Source of the DNA: Massilia endophytica
Lineage (GTDB): Bacteria > Pseudomonadota > Gammaproteobacteria > Burkholderiales > Burkholderiaceae_D
Length of the DNA stretch: 64,000 nucleotides
Direction: 5' to 3'
Assembly (NCBI RefSeq): GCF_021165955.1
Contig: NZ_CP088952.1
Span: forward strand, 744,001-808,000
Position numbers and translations under genes: made by a program. Below the pieces are notes generated by a model that searched no databases, had not been told where the DNA came from, and saw nothing but the letters and a program-made list of their open reading frames with translations. This document shows positions 8,580-17,411 of this stretch, piece after piece; position 1 is the first letter of the stretch, and each line of letters starts with the position of its first letter.

Positions 8580-9755
8580 ATGGACTTTGAAATCTGGTGG
8601 CTGCTGGGTATTCCCGCGTTCTTCGGCCTGGGATGGATTGCTGCGCGCGTGGATATCCGCCAGCTCGTCTCCGAATCGCGCACGCTGCCGCGCGGTTACT
8701 TCCGCGGCCTGAATCACCTCCTGAACGACCAGCCGGACAAGGCGATCGACTCCTTCATCGAGATCGTCAAGCTCGATCCCGAAACGGTCGAAATGCACTT
8801 CGCCCTGGGCAACCTGTTCCGCCGCCGCGGCGAAACCGAGCGCGCCATCCGCGTGCACCAGAACCTGCTTTCGCGTCCCGACCTGCCCGCCGACGAGCGC
8901 GCGCACGCGGAGTATGAGCTGGGCCAGGACTACCTGAAGGCCGGCCTGCTGGACCGCGCCGAGGAAACCTACAACCGCCTGGTGGACACCTCCTACGGCG
9001 TGCAGGCGCGCCGCGCCCTGCTCGAAATCTTCCAGCGCGAGAAGGAATGGGAGCGCGCCATCGAAGCCGCCATCGGCCTGCAGGAAGCGGGTGCCGGGTC
9101 GCGCCAGAAAGAGATCGCCCAGTTCTACTGCGAGCTGGCGCAGGACGCGCTGGTCAAGCTGCATCCGCAGGAAGCCATGCCGCTGCTGGAGAAAGCCCTG
9201 CAGGCGGACCGCACCAGCGTGCGCGCCACCATCCTCGTGGGCGACACCCAGCTGGCGCAAGGCGACGTGGAAGGCGCGCTGGCCACCTGGCGCCGCGTGG
9301 AGCAGCAAAGCGTGCCGCACGTGGCCCTGGTCGCCCAGCGCCTGATGGACGGCTACCGCAAGCTGGGACGCCCGGAAGAGGGCCTCAGCCTGCTGCGCTC
9401 CTACCTGGAGCAGGCCTCCTCCATCGATCTGCTGGAAGTGGTGTTCAAGGCCGTCATCGAACTGGAAGGCACGGAAGCCGCGCGCCAGCTCGTGGGCAAT
9501 GAACTGCGCCGCACGCCGACCCTGCTGGGCCTCGACAAGTTCCTCGAAGCGCGCATGCTGGACGCGCCGCCCGCGGTGCTGACCGAGCTCACGATGGTGA
9601 AGAACCTCGTGCACGGCTACACCCAGAAGCTCGCGCGCTACCAGTGCAGCCACTGCGGCTTCAAGGCGCGCCAGTTCTACTGGCACTGCCCCGGCTGCAG
9701 CCGCTGGGAAACCTACCCCCCGCGCCGCACCGAAGAACTGAACGTCATGAATTAG
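8580..9755 (+). CDS. lapB: LPS assembly regulator LapB (TPR protein with rubredoxin-like end)
   Basis: 391 residues. One N-terminal membrane anchor (IWWLLGIPAFFGLGWIAA), then TPR repeats over about 60-340, then a metal-binding knuckle with two CxxC pairs in YQCSHCGFKARQFYWHCPGC near residues 355-375. LapB (YciM) works on the inner face of the membrane, promotes LpxC degradation by FtsH and helps LPS assembly. The next gene, a heptose kinase, belongs to the same envelope pathway. Confidence 0.93.
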   Translation: MDFEIWWLLGIPAFFGLGWIAARVDIRQLVSESRTLPRGYFRGLNHLLNDQPDKAIDSFIEIVKLDPETVEMHFALGNLFRRRGETERAIRVHQNLLSRPDLPADERAHAEYELGQDYLKAGLLDRAEETYNRLVDTSYGVQARRALLEIFQREKEWERAIEAAIGLQEAGAGSRQKEIAQFYCELAQDALVKLHPQEAMPLLEKALQADRTSVRATILVGDTQLAQGDVEGALATWRRVEQQSVPHVALVAQRLMDGYRKLGRPEEGLSLLRSYLEQASSIDLLEVVFKAVIELEGTEAARQLVGNELRRTPTLLGLDKFLEARMLDAPPAVLTELTMVKNLVHGYTQKLARYQCSHCGFKARQFYWHCPGCSRWETYPPRRTEELNVMN

Positions 9756-9768
9756 AGGGGATAAAACT

Positions 9769-10701
9769 ATGTCCAAAGCACCTCCCCAACTCGACCAGGT
9801 CCGTATCCTTGTTGTCGGCGACGTCATGCTGGACCGCTACTGGTTCGGCGACGTGGGCCGCATCTCGCCCGAAGCGCCGGTGCCCATCGTGCGCATCGAG
9901 AAGCGCGAAGCGCGCCTGGGCGGCGCCGCCAACGTGGCGCGCAATGCCGCGGCGCTGGGCGCGCATGCGGGCCTGCTCGGCGTGGTGGGCGCGGATGAAG
10001 CGGGAACGGAAGTGGAGCAGCTGCTGGAAGGCGGCGGCATCCACAGCTACCTGAAACGCGACGACGCCATCTCCACCATCATCAAGCTGCGCGTCATCGG
10101 CCGCCAGCAGCAGATGCTGCGCATCGACTTCGAAGAGCCGCCCAGCGACACGGTCCTGCGCAACAAGCTCATGCAGTTCAAGACGCTGCTGCCGGACTAC
10201 AACGTCATCATCCTTTCGGACTACGCCAAAGGCAGCCTGGTGAACGTGGCGGACATGATCGCCTCCGCCCGCGCCGAAGGCAAGGTGGTGATGGTCGATC
10301 CGAAAGGCGACGATTTCGCGCGCTACGCTGGCGCCACCGTGCTCACGCCGAACAAGGGCGAGCTGAAACGCATCGTGGGCAGCTGGAGCAGCGAAGAGCA
10401 GCTGACCACCAAGGCGCAGAACCTGCGCGCGGAGCTGAAGCTCGATTCCCTGCTGCTTACGCGCTCGGAAGAGGGCATGACGCTCTATACGGCGGACGAC
10501 CGCTTCCACATTCCCGCCGATGCGCGCGAAGTGTTCGACGTGTCCGGCGCGGGCGACACGGTCATCGCCACCATGGCCGCCATGCTGGGCGCGGGTGCGG
10601 ACTGGAAGGAAGCCGTGCAGACAGCCAACCGCGCGGGCGGCATCGTCGTCGGCAAGCTCGGCACGGCCACCGTTACCCGCGAAGAGCTCTTCGGCGTTTG
10701 A
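9769..10701 (+). CDS. rfaE1: D-glycero-beta-D-manno-heptose-7-phosphate kinase
   Basis: 310 residues, PfkB/ribokinase family. Phosphorylates heptose 7-phosphate at C1 for ADP-heptose and LPS core synthesis. Shows LGGAANVARNAAALGA near the N-terminus, DPKGDDFARYAGATVLTPNKGEL region, and the catalytic DVSGAGDTVIA motif. It matches the kinase half of E. coli HldE; the adenylyltransferase half is not fused here and must be encoded elsewhere. The start has AGGGG about 9 bases upstream. Confidence 0.92.
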   Translation: MSKAPPQLDQVRILVVGDVMLDRYWFGDVGRISPEAPVPIVRIEKREARLGGAANVARNAAALGAHAGLLGVVGADEAGTEVEQLLEGGGIHSYLKRDDAISTIIKLRVIGRQQQMLRIDFEEPPSDTVLRNKLMQFKTLLPDYNVIILSDYAKGSLVNVADMIASARAEGKVVMVDPKGDDFARYAGATVLTPNKGELKRIVGSWSSEEQLTTKAQNLRAELKLDSLLLTRSEEGMTLYTADDRFHIPADAREVFDVSGAGDTVIATMAAMLGAGADWKEAVQTANRAGGIVVGKLGTATVTREELFGV

Positions 10702-10797
10702 TCTGCCACAATCGTGCGCGTCAACGTGCACGCATCGCATCCCGTTCAGGAGGCTCCGGGGCGCCCGCCCCGGTTTAACCTGATCCTGGAGGATGTC

Positions 10798-11103
10798 ATG
10801 ATGAAAAAACTGATGCTGGCAGTTGCGTTCCTGATGGCCACCATGGGCAGCGCCTTCGCGGAAGTCGACGTCAACAAGGCCGACCAGGCCGCGCTCGACT
10901 CGGTGAAAGGCATCGGCCCCGCAAAGTCCAAGGCCATCATGGACGAACGCGCGAAAGCCCCGTTCAAGGACTGGGCCGATTTCGAATCGCGCGTGAAAGG
11001 CATCGGAGAGAAGAACGCCATTCGCCTGTCCGAAGCGGGCCTGCAGGTGAACGGCAAGTCGCGGGAAGGCGCGCCGGCGAAGGACCACGGCGCCAAGAAA
11101 TAG
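10798..11103 (+). CDS. Small secreted helix-hairpin-helix (ComEA-like) protein
   Basis: 101 residues. Signal peptide MMKKLMLAVAFLMATMGSAFA, then a double helix-hairpin-helix: VNKADQAALDSVKGIGPAKS and FESRVKGIGEKNAIRLSEAGLQVNG, and a basic tail. HhH proteins of this form bind double-stranded DNA without sequence specificity; ComEA takes up DNA in the periplasm, but this one lacks a membrane anchor. GGAGG at 10788-10792 supports the ATG at 10798 (or 10801); the open frame extends to 10714 without support. A terminator follows. Confidence 0.85.
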   Translation: MMKKLMLAVAFLMATMGSAFAEVDVNKADQAALDSVKGIGPAKSKAIMDERAKAPFKDWADFESRVKGIGEKNAIRLSEAGLQVNGKSREGAPAKDHGAKK

Positions 11104-11118
11104 AATCCATGCAGCAGG

Positions 11119-11150
11119 AGCCCGGACGGCACGCCGCCCGGGCTTTTTTT
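11119..11150 (+). terminator. Rho-independent terminator after the HhH gene
   Basis: AGCCCGG pairs with CCGGGCT around a loop holding a second small GGC/GCC stem, followed by a run of T. Confidence 0.88.
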
Positions 11151-11302
11151 CGCCGGTATCTCGTGAGAAGATGGCGCAGGCGCTCATCCGCAAATCGCCC
11201 CGCTTATCCATGGCAGGCCGCGCTCGTCGCACGCGTCCCAAAATCCGCGGCGGATGCGGCAAAGTGCCCGCATGACACTGTCGTCATGCCACGGAGACTC
11301 TC

Positions 11303-11869
11303 ATGAAACCAGTTATCGTGCTGTTCGCGGCCCTGAGCGCCGCAGCCCTTGTTGCCTTCGCCAAGCCGTCGGCCCAGCTGCCTCCGGAATGGGGCGTGCA
11401 TGGCAACGCGCCTTCGCAGTACGAAGCGGGCATCGGCCAGGGCGGCATTGCCCGCGGCGGCGATGCGAAGTACCTGAAGCACGCGGCGGGGGAGGGCAAC
11501 AGCTGGGCGACCCTGATGCAGAGCGTGTCGGCGGAAAGGTATCGCGGCAAGCGAGTACGCTTCGAGGCCAAGGTGCGTACGGAAGGCGTGACGCAATGGG
11601 CTGGCCTGTGGATGGGCGTCACGGAAGGCGGCAGGCAGCGCGCCTTCCACAACACCCAGGAGCAGCCGGTGAGCGGCGACAGCGGCTGGCAGACCCGCGC
11701 TGTTGTCCTCGACGTCGCCCCCGATGCGAACGCCATCAATTTTGGCCTCATCTGCGCGGGAAAGGGCACGGCCTGGATCGACGAACTGAAGTTCGAGGTC
11801 GTAGGCAGCGATGTGCCGGTCACCCGGTTCAGCCAGCAGCGCAAGCTGCCGACGAAGCCGGTCCTGTGA
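11303..11869 (+). CDS. Secreted protein of unknown function, beta-sandwich-like
   Basis: 188 residues. Signal peptide MKPVIVLFAALSAAALVAFA. The mature part alternates short beta-like stretches (SWATLMQSVSAERYRGKRVRFEAKVRTE, WAGLWMGV, INFGLICAGKGTAWIDELKFEVVG) and resembles the galactose-binding-like jelly rolls that occur as carbohydrate-binding modules or beside bacterial regulators. I know no assigned function. The stop overlaps the next gene by four bases (GTGA), so it is translated together with a sensor kinase and may act in the same sensing pathway; that is inference. Confidence 0.8.
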   Translation: MKPVIVLFAALSAAALVAFAKPSAQLPPEWGVHGNAPSQYEAGIGQGGIARGGDAKYLKHAAGEGNSWATLMQSVSAERYRGKRVRFEAKVRTEGVTQWAGLWMGVTEGGRQRAFHNTQEQPVSGDSGWQTRAVVLDVAPDANAINFGLICAGKGTAWIDELKFEVVGSDVPVTRFSQQRKLPTKPVL

Positions 11870-12948
11870 TCGGGTTTCTCCTGCCACCTGTTGCGGCTTC
11901 GGGACGCGTTCCCGGAGCCGAGGGGCTGCACCATGCGCTGCGGCGTACGGTTTCCTGCACGCGCCCCCAGGCGCTCGCCAGCGCGGCTGCGCTGGCCGCG
12001 CTGGTCCTGGGCGGCTGGCTCACCGAATCCTTTAACTGGCTTGTGCTGTTCGGTGCACTGCTTGTGGGCGCAGCTGTGGCGCACGGCCTGCTCGCCCTGT
12101 GCCGCATCGGGCTGCCCCAGAGGGCGGGCTGGGAATGGCTCTGGCTGATGCTGGCGCTGTCCATCCCGCTGGCTGCAGGCGCCGCCGTGCTGGTGTTCCG
12201 GGCCTGCGCGCCGCATGTCCGCCTGCCGCTTCTGGACCATGGGCGCGTCTTCGTGAGCGCCGCCGTGTTTCTGTCGCTCGCCGTCGCGTTGCCACTGCTC
12301 GCAGCGCAGCGCCAGGCGCGCGCGCTGCATGTAGCAAACCTGGAGCGCGCGGCGCTGGCGGCGCAGCTCAAGTCCCTGCAGGCGCAGGTCGAACCGCACT
12401 TCCTGTACAACACCCTCGCCAATACGCGCTATCTGGCGAGGCACCAGCCCGAAAAGGCGGTGCATATGCTGGATCACCTGATCGCCTACCTGCGCGCGGC
12501 CTTGCCGGACATGCGCACGGAGGAATCGACCGTGGGCCGCGAATGCGAGCTGGCGGAGCACTATCTCGGCATGATGGCGATCCGTTTCGGCGAGCGCCTG
12601 GGCAGCGGGATCGACTGCCCGGCGGACCTGCGTGACGCCGCCATGCCGCCGCTCATGCTCATGTCGCTGGTCGAGAACGCCGTGCAGCACGGCGTGGAAC
12701 CCAAGCCGGGTGCGGTGCGGGTCCAGGTGTCGGTCCGGGCGGAAGAAAAGATCTTGTGTGTTCTCGTCAGCGACGATGGCGCAGGTCTTGGGCGCACGAC
12801 GCTCGGCAGCGGCGTCGGCCTGCGCAATGTGCGCGAGCGGCTGGCGGCGCTGTATGGCGAGCGCGCGGGCGTGGAACTGCGAACGAACAGCCGTGGCGGC
12901 ACCGAGGCGGAATTGCGGCTGCCACTGATACTGGAACGCCATGACTGA
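11866..12948 (+). CDS. LytS/YehU-type sensor histidine kinase
   Basis: 360 residues, GTG start overlapping the previous stop. Four membrane segments at about 36-56, 57-79, 91-112 and 127-148, a short coiled stretch, then a His-kinase domain of the LytS class with H178 in QVEPHFLYNTLANTRYL. The ATPase part shows LVENAVQHGVEPKPG (N box), DDGAGLG and GVGLRNVRERL. It has no separate extracellular sensor domain, which makes the secreted protein encoded just upstream a candidate partner. The stop overlaps the response regulator by eight bases. Confidence 0.93.
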   Translation: MIGFLLPPVAASGRVPGAEGLHHALRRTVSCTRPQALASAAALAALVLGGWLTESFNWLVLFGALLVGAAVAHGLLALCRIGLPQRAGWEWLWLMLALSIPLAAGAAVLVFRACAPHVRLPLLDHGRVFVSAAVFLSLAVALPLLAAQRQARALHVANLERAALAAQLKSLQAQVEPHFLYNTLANTRYLARHQPEKAVHMLDHLIAYLRAALPDMRTEESTVGRECELAEHYLGMMAIRFGERLGSGIDCPADLRDAAMPPLMLMSLVENAVQHGVEPKPGAVRVQVSVRAEEKILCVLVSDDGAGLGRTTLGSGVGLRNVRERLAALYGERAGVELRTNSRGGTEAELRLPLILERHD

Positions 12949-13675
12949 AATCCTGATTGCGGACGACGAGCCCCTCCTGCGCGCCGAGCTGCGCGAACAG
13001 CTGCACAAGCTGTGGCATGACGCCCGTGTGGCAGGCGAGGCATCCGACGGATACGAGGCGCTGCGCATGGCAGGCGAGCTGTCGCCGGATGTGGCCTTTC
13101 TCGATATCCGCATGCCAGGCATGAGCGGTATCGATGTGGCGCGTGCCTTTGGCAGCCGCACGCATGTGGTCTTCGTCACGGCCTACAGCGAGCATGCGGT
13201 GAGCGCCTTCGATGAAGGAGCGGTGGATTATCTGCTCAAACCGATCGACCCTGGGCGGCTGGCCCGCACCATCGCGCGCCTGCGCGAGCGGATGACGCAG
13301 GCGCCGCCCGCACTGGACCGCATCATGCAGCGCCTGGAGGAAAAGCGTCCCGCGCCATCATGGATACAGGCCTCCATCGGCAGCACGGTGCAGTTCATCG
13401 ACCTGTCCGATGTGCTGTACTTCGTGGCGGAAGACAAGTACACCCGCGTGGTGACGGACAAGCTGCAGGCCCACATCCGCACGCCGCTGAAGGAGCTCGG
13501 CGAGTCGCTGGAGGGGGCGGGATTCTGGCAGGTGCACCGCTCCTATGTGGTCGCGGTGAAGCGCATTGCGGCTGCCGTCCGCGATGCGGACGGCGCCATG
13601 TGGATTTCCTTGAAGGAGAGGCCGGAGCGCCTGCCGGTGAGCCAGCGCTTCCAGGGGCGCTTCAAGGGGATGTGA
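12941..13675 (+). CDS. LytR/AlgR-family response regulator
   Basis: 244 residues. Receiver domain at 1-120 with D8/D9, the phosphorylated D55 in AFLDIRMPG and the lysine of LLKPID; LytTR DNA-binding domain at about 140-240 (FIDLSDVLYFVAEDKYTRVV, FWQVHRSYVVAVKRI). It is the partner of the kinase just upstream. The 3' end overlaps the convergent oxidoreductase gene by 14 bases. Confidence 0.93.
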   Translation: MTEILIADDEPLLRAELREQLHKLWHDARVAGEASDGYEALRMAGELSPDVAFLDIRMPGMSGIDVARAFGSRTHVVFVTAYSEHAVSAFDEGAVDYLLKPIDPGRLARTIARLRERMTQAPPALDRIMQRLEEKRPAPSWIQASIGSTVQFIDLSDVLYFVAEDKYTRVVTDKLQAHIRTPLKELGESLEGAGFWQVHRSYVVAVKRIAAAVRDADGAMWISLKERPERLPVSQRFQGRFKGM

Positions 13676-15425
13676 CCGGCAGGTTCGCCAGGAAGGCGTG
13701 GATCTGCGACACCACGCCAGCCCCTTCGCCAACACCAGCCGCTACCCGCTTGGTCGATCCCGCCCGCACGTCGCCGATGGCGAACACGCCAGGCACGCTG
13801 GTCTCCAGCGCCGCGCGGTCCGGCATATCGTGCGGGTACACGCCTTCGGCGAAGTTCGCCCTGCACTGGGCCTTGGCCACATCGAAGCCGGTGCGGATGA
13901 AGCCCTGCGGATCGACGTCCACGCCGCAGTCGCCCAGCCAGTCCGTATTGGGGTCCGCGCCGATAAAGAGGAAGAGGCGGCACACATCGTAGTCCGTTTC
14001 CGCCAGCGTGCGGTTGTTGCGCACCTTCACCTGCTTCAGGCCTTCCTCGTCGCCTTCCAGGGCCACCACTTCCTGGTGCGTGTGCAGCACGATGTTCGGC
14101 GTGGCCTTGATGCGTTCAATGAGATAGGAAGACATGGTGGCTTTCAGCCCGTCGCCGCGGATCACCATATGCACCTTGGAAGCATGGCCGGACAGGAACA
14201 CCGCCGCCTGGCCCGCCGAGTTGCCGCCGCCGACGAGGATCACCTCTTCGGTCTTGCACAGGTTCGCCTCGATGCGCGAAGCCCAGTAATAGATGCCCTT
14301 GCCTTCGAACTGCTTGATGTTCGCCAGCGGCGGACGGCGGTAGCGCGCGCCGCAGGAGAGCACCACGGTGCGGCCCTGCACCTGCGTGCCGTCCTCCAGT
14401 TCTACGCGCAGGGGATAGGTATCGCAGATCAGGCGTTTTGCATGGGCGGGAATCGCCACCTCGACGCCGAACTTCTGCGCCTGCACATAGGCGCGTCCCG
14501 CCAGCGCACCGCCCGAGATCCCGGTGGGGAAGCCCAGGTAGTTCTCGATGCGCGCGCTGGCCGCCGCCTGGCCGCCGTAGGCGCGCTGCTCCAGAGCGAG
14601 CACCGACAGGCCTTCGGAACCGGCGTACACGGAGGTGGCGAGGCCCGCGGGTCCCGCGCCCACCACCACCACGTCCCACACCTTGCCGGGATCGAGATCG
14701 GGCAGCAGGCCGAGGCAGCGGCCGATGTCGGCATTGGTGGGGTTTTTCTTCACGCTGCCATCCGGGCACACCACCAATGGCCAGTCTTCGGACGTGGGCT
14801 GGTAGTACTCGCACAGCGTGCGGGCCTGTTCGTCCGTCTTCGGATCGAGAATGGTGTGCGGATGGGCGTTACTGGTCAGGAAGCTTTGCAGGTAGAACAG
14901 GCGTTCGTGGCCCGCCGGGGCCACGAGCACCGGCCCGCCGGCGCCTACTTCCAGCAGGCCCACGCGGCGCAGGATCAGGGCGCGCACGATGCGCTCGCCC
15001 AGCTCCGCTTCCGCGATCACGAGCGCGCGCAGGTTCTCGGGCGAGATGATGAGCGCCTCGACGTCGCCCACGGCGGTGGCGTTCACGAGGGAAGGGCGGC
15101 CCGCCAGCTGCGACACTTCGGCAGTGAATTCGCCGCGCCCGTGCTCGGTGATGAAGGAGGTGTTGCCCAGGCCGTCGTAGCGGCAGATCGCAATGCTGCC
15201 CTCCAGGGTGACGACCATGCCGAAGGTGGTGTGGCCCGCCTCCAGGATGCGCACGCCGTTTCGGAAGGTGCGCACGGTACCGAAGCGCATGAGGCGCTTG
15301 AGCTCCTGCTCGTTCAGCTTGGGCATCACCTGGTGGCGCCGGGTCTCCAGCACCGAAGAGGGCACCTGTTCTTCCTTGTTCGATTCGGGAACGAACTCCG
15401 GTGGGGTCAGACTCATGTTTGCCAT
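13662..15425 (-). CDS. cNMP-binding / thioredoxin-like / thioredoxin-reductase-like fusion flavoprotein
   Basis: 587 residues. Three parts: a cyclic-nucleotide-binding fold at about 38-150, a middle thioredoxin-like part at about 170-242 (HERLFYLQSF, PDGSVKKNPTNADIGRCLGL), and a FAD/NAD(P) part from 250 with GAGPAG (256-261), VGGGNSAGQA (398-407) and GVFAIGDVRAG. The redox pair expected as YCATC is replaced by YWASRIEA at 380-387, so it cannot act as a classical thioredoxin reductase. Such fusions are known in proteobacteria as FAD-dependent oxidoreductases of unclear substrate. A second ATG three codons downstream (MSLTPPEF) may be the start. Confidence 0.85.
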   Translation of the reverse strand: MANMSLTPPEFVPESNKEEQVPSSVLETRRHQVMPKLNEQELKRLMRFGTVRTFRNGVRILEAGHTTFGMVVTLEGSIAICRYDGLGNTSFITEHGRGEFTAEVSQLAGRPSLVNATAVGDVEALIISPENLRALVIAEAELGERIVRALILRRVGLLEVGAGGPVLVAPAGHERLFYLQSFLTSNAHPHTILDPKTDEQARTLCEYYQPTSEDWPLVVCPDGSVKKNPTNADIGRCLGLLPDLDPGKVWDVVVVGAGPAGLATSVYAGSEGLSVLALEQRAYGGQAAASARIENYLGFPTGISGGALAGRAYVQAQKFGVEVAIPAHAKRLICDTYPLRVELEDGTQVQGRTVVLSCGARYRRPPLANIKQFEGKGIYYWASRIEANLCKTEEVILVGGGNSAGQAAVFLSGHASKVHMVIRGDGLKATMSSYLIERIKATPNIVLHTHQEVVALEGDEEGLKQVKVRNNRTLAETDYDVCRLFLFIGADPNTDWLGDCGVDVDPQGFIRTGFDVAKAQCRANFAEGVYPHDMPDRAALETSVPGVFAIGDVRAGSTKRVAAGVGEGAGVVSQIHAFLANLPVTSP

Positions 15426-15504
15426 GGCTATTCTTGTCGTGGGATTGAAAGCGTTGTCACCGCAAGTCTACCTGAAGGCGATGCGGCAGAGTTACAATCC
15501 TTGG

Positions 15505-16056
15505 ATGAACATTGCCATCCGCGGCGCCGCCGAAACCGATCTGCCCGCGTTTTTCACTTATCTGGACGACCACCTGAAGGACAACGGCGCGAACGGCACG
15601 CCCCTGTTCCAGCCCATGCCGCGCGGGGCCTCCCGCTTCCCGGCGGAGAAACAGGGGAGCTTTGTGCATGGCCTGGCCACCCCGCTCGATGGCGCTGCAT
15701 GGCGCCGCCTGTGGCTGGCCCTGGACGGCGAACGCATCTGCGGGCATGTCGACCTGCGGGCCCGCACGGAGGCCGCGGCCCGCCACCGCATGCTGCTGGG
15801 CATGGGCGTGGACCGCGCCGCCCGCCGTTGCGGCCTGGGCCAGCGCCTGCTCGATACCGCCATCGCCTGGGCCGAAGAGCAGCCTGGATTCGGCTGGGTC
15901 GACCTGGAAGTGCTGAGCGCCAACGAGCCCGCCCGCGCCCTCTACCGCAAGCGCGGCTTCGTGCAGACGGGCGAGATCCCCGACCTGTTCCGCATCGACG
16001 GCGAAACGCTGGGCTACACCTACATGAGCCTGGCCTTGGAGCGCCAAGCGGGCTGA
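15505..16056 (+). CDS. GNAT-family N-acetyltransferase
   Basis: 183 residues. Contains the acetyl-CoA-binding signature GMGVDRAARRCGLGQRLL (R/Q-x-x-G-x-G/A form) and the C-terminal beta-strand motif NEPARALYRKRGFVQTGEIPDLFRIDG. Substrate unknown; members of this branch acetylate amino groups of small molecules or proteins. The open frame extends upstream to 15193 antisense to the flavoprotein gene, but homology-like sequence begins at MNIAIRGAAETD (15505). cysM follows after 47 bases. Confidence 0.86.
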   Translation: MNIAIRGAAETDLPAFFTYLDDHLKDNGANGTPLFQPMPRGASRFPAEKQGSFVHGLATPLDGAAWRRLWLALDGERICGHVDLRARTEAAARHRMLLGMGVDRAARRCGLGQRLLDTAIAWAEEQPGFGWVDLEVLSANEPARALYRKRGFVQTGEIPDLFRIDGETLGYTYMSLALERQAG

Positions 16057-16103
16057 CTCAATAGGGTTTAGAATGGTTCTTTTGGTAAAAGAACCTGATC
16101 CCA

Positions 16104-17006
16104 ATGGCATACAAGACGATTGCCGACACCATCGGCAACACGCCCCTGGTCCAGCTGGTGCGCATTCCCGGCGCGGACGCGGCAGCCCGCAACAACATCA
16201 TTCTCGGCAAGCTCGAAGGCGACAATCCCGCCGGTTCCGTCAAGGACCGCGCCGCCATGTCCATGCTGCGCCGGGCCGAGGAGCGCGGCGACATCAAGCC
16301 GGGCGATACCCTGATCGAAGCGACCAGCGGCAACACCGGCATTGCCTTGGCGATGGCGGCCGCCATCCGCGGCTACAAGATGGTGCTCCTCATGCCGGAG
16401 AACCTGAGCGAGGAGCGGCGCCAGAGCATGGCCGCCTACGGCGCCCAGATCATCCTCACGCCCAAGACGGGCGGCATGGAATACGCCCGCGATATGGCCG
16501 AGCAGATGCAGCGCGACGGCAAGGGCCGCATCCTCGACCAGTTCGCGAATGGCGACAACCCGCGGGCCCACTACGAGGGCACGGGTCCCGAAATCTGGCG
16601 CGACACGGGCGGCCGCGTCACCCATTTCGTGAGCGCCATGGGCACCACGGGCACCATCATGGGCGTATCGCAGTACCTGAAGGAGCAGAACCCGGACGTG
16701 CGCATTATCGGGGCGCAGCCGGAAGAGGGGTCATCCATTCCCGGCATCCGCAAATGGCCGGAAGCCTATCTGCCGAAGATCTTCGACAAGGCGAGGGTGG
16801 ACCAGGTGGAATATGTCAGTCAGGCTGCTGCGGAGCGCATGGCGCGCCGCATGGCAGCGGAGGAAGGCATCTTCTGCGGGATCTCGGCAGCAGGCGCCTG
16901 TGAAATTGCCTTGCGCATTTCGCAGACCGTGGAAAACGCGACTATCGTCTTCATCGTCTGCGATCGCGGGGACCGTTACCTGTCCACCGGGGTTTTCCCA
17001 GCGTAA
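16104..17006 (+). CDS. cysM: Cysteine synthase B (O-acetylserine sulfhydrylase)
   Basis: 300 residues, fold type II PLP enzyme. Makes cysteine from O-acetylserine and sulfide or thiosulfate. PLP lysine K47 in NPAGSVKDRAA, phosphate-loop motif ATSGNTGIALA, and the CysM-like MPENLSEERRQSMAAYGA. The length and the NLSEERRQ motif favour CysM over CysK. Confidence 0.94.
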   Translation: MAYKTIADTIGNTPLVQLVRIPGADAAARNNIILGKLEGDNPAGSVKDRAAMSMLRRAEERGDIKPGDTLIEATSGNTGIALAMAAAIRGYKMVLLMPENLSEERRQSMAAYGAQIILTPKTGGMEYARDMAEQMQRDGKGRILDQFANGDNPRAHYEGTGPEIWRDTGGRVTHFVSAMGTTGTIMGVSQYLKEQNPDVRIIGAQPEEGSSIPGIRKWPEAYLPKIFDKARVDQVEYVSQAAAERMARRMAAEEGIFCGISAAGACEIALRISQTVENATIVFIVCDRGDRYLSTGVFPA

Positions 17007-17020
17007 ATAACCGGCCCTCT

Positions 17021-17039
17021 CTCCCCTGGATGAGGGGAG
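17021..17039. other. Hairpin between convergent cysM and HTH gene
   Basis: CTCCCCT and AGGGGAG form a 7-bp stem with a 5-base loop. No T-run follows on either strand, so it is at best a weak terminator for the two convergent genes. Confidence 0.4.
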
Positions 17040-17063
17040 GGAAACATACCTCGCGAACGAAAA

Positions 17064-17411
17064 TCAGCTGTTGTTTTCGTTCTTCTGCGGGGTTTCGCCT
17101 TCTTTAGGCTTGAACTGCTTGTCGCTGATGCGGAACTTGTTGCGGCGGTCGCCCATCAGGTAGCGCAGGTCGCGGATGCTCAGATCGCTGACCTCGTGCA
17201 TGCGGATCAGCAGCGAAGCGCCGACCGGCAGGCGGTGGTGGCGGATTTTGCTGATGACCGGCGGCGCCACTTCCAATGCGCGCGACAGGGCGGCATCGTT
17301 TTTCAGACGCAGGTTCTCGATCAGGGTGTCCAGCAGACGATTGGGGTTGTATTGCAGCAGATCGTCGCCTTCCGAATCGCTGTTCATATCAATGCCGACT
17401 TGGTTTGTCAT
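17064..17411 (-). CDS. Small helix-turn-helix protein, function unknown
   Basis: 115 residues. The middle (LDTLIENLRLKNDAALSRAL, then EVAPPVISKIRHHRLPVGASLLIRMHEVSDLSIRDLRYLMG) looks like a phage-repressor (Cro/CI-like) helix-turn-helix, followed by a charged tail. The start MTNQVGIDMNSD has AAGGA about ten bases upstream; the frame could extend 23 codons further to 17480 without support. It stands alone with its own promoter and a long leader. Similar small proteins seem common in Oxalobacteraceae, but no target is known to me. Confidence 0.75.
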   Translation of the reverse strand: MTNQVGIDMNSDSEGDDLLQYNPNRLLDTLIENLRLKNDAALSRALEVAPPVISKIRHHRLPVGASLLIRMHEVSDLSIRDLRYLMGDRRNKFRISDKQFKPKEGETPQKNENNS

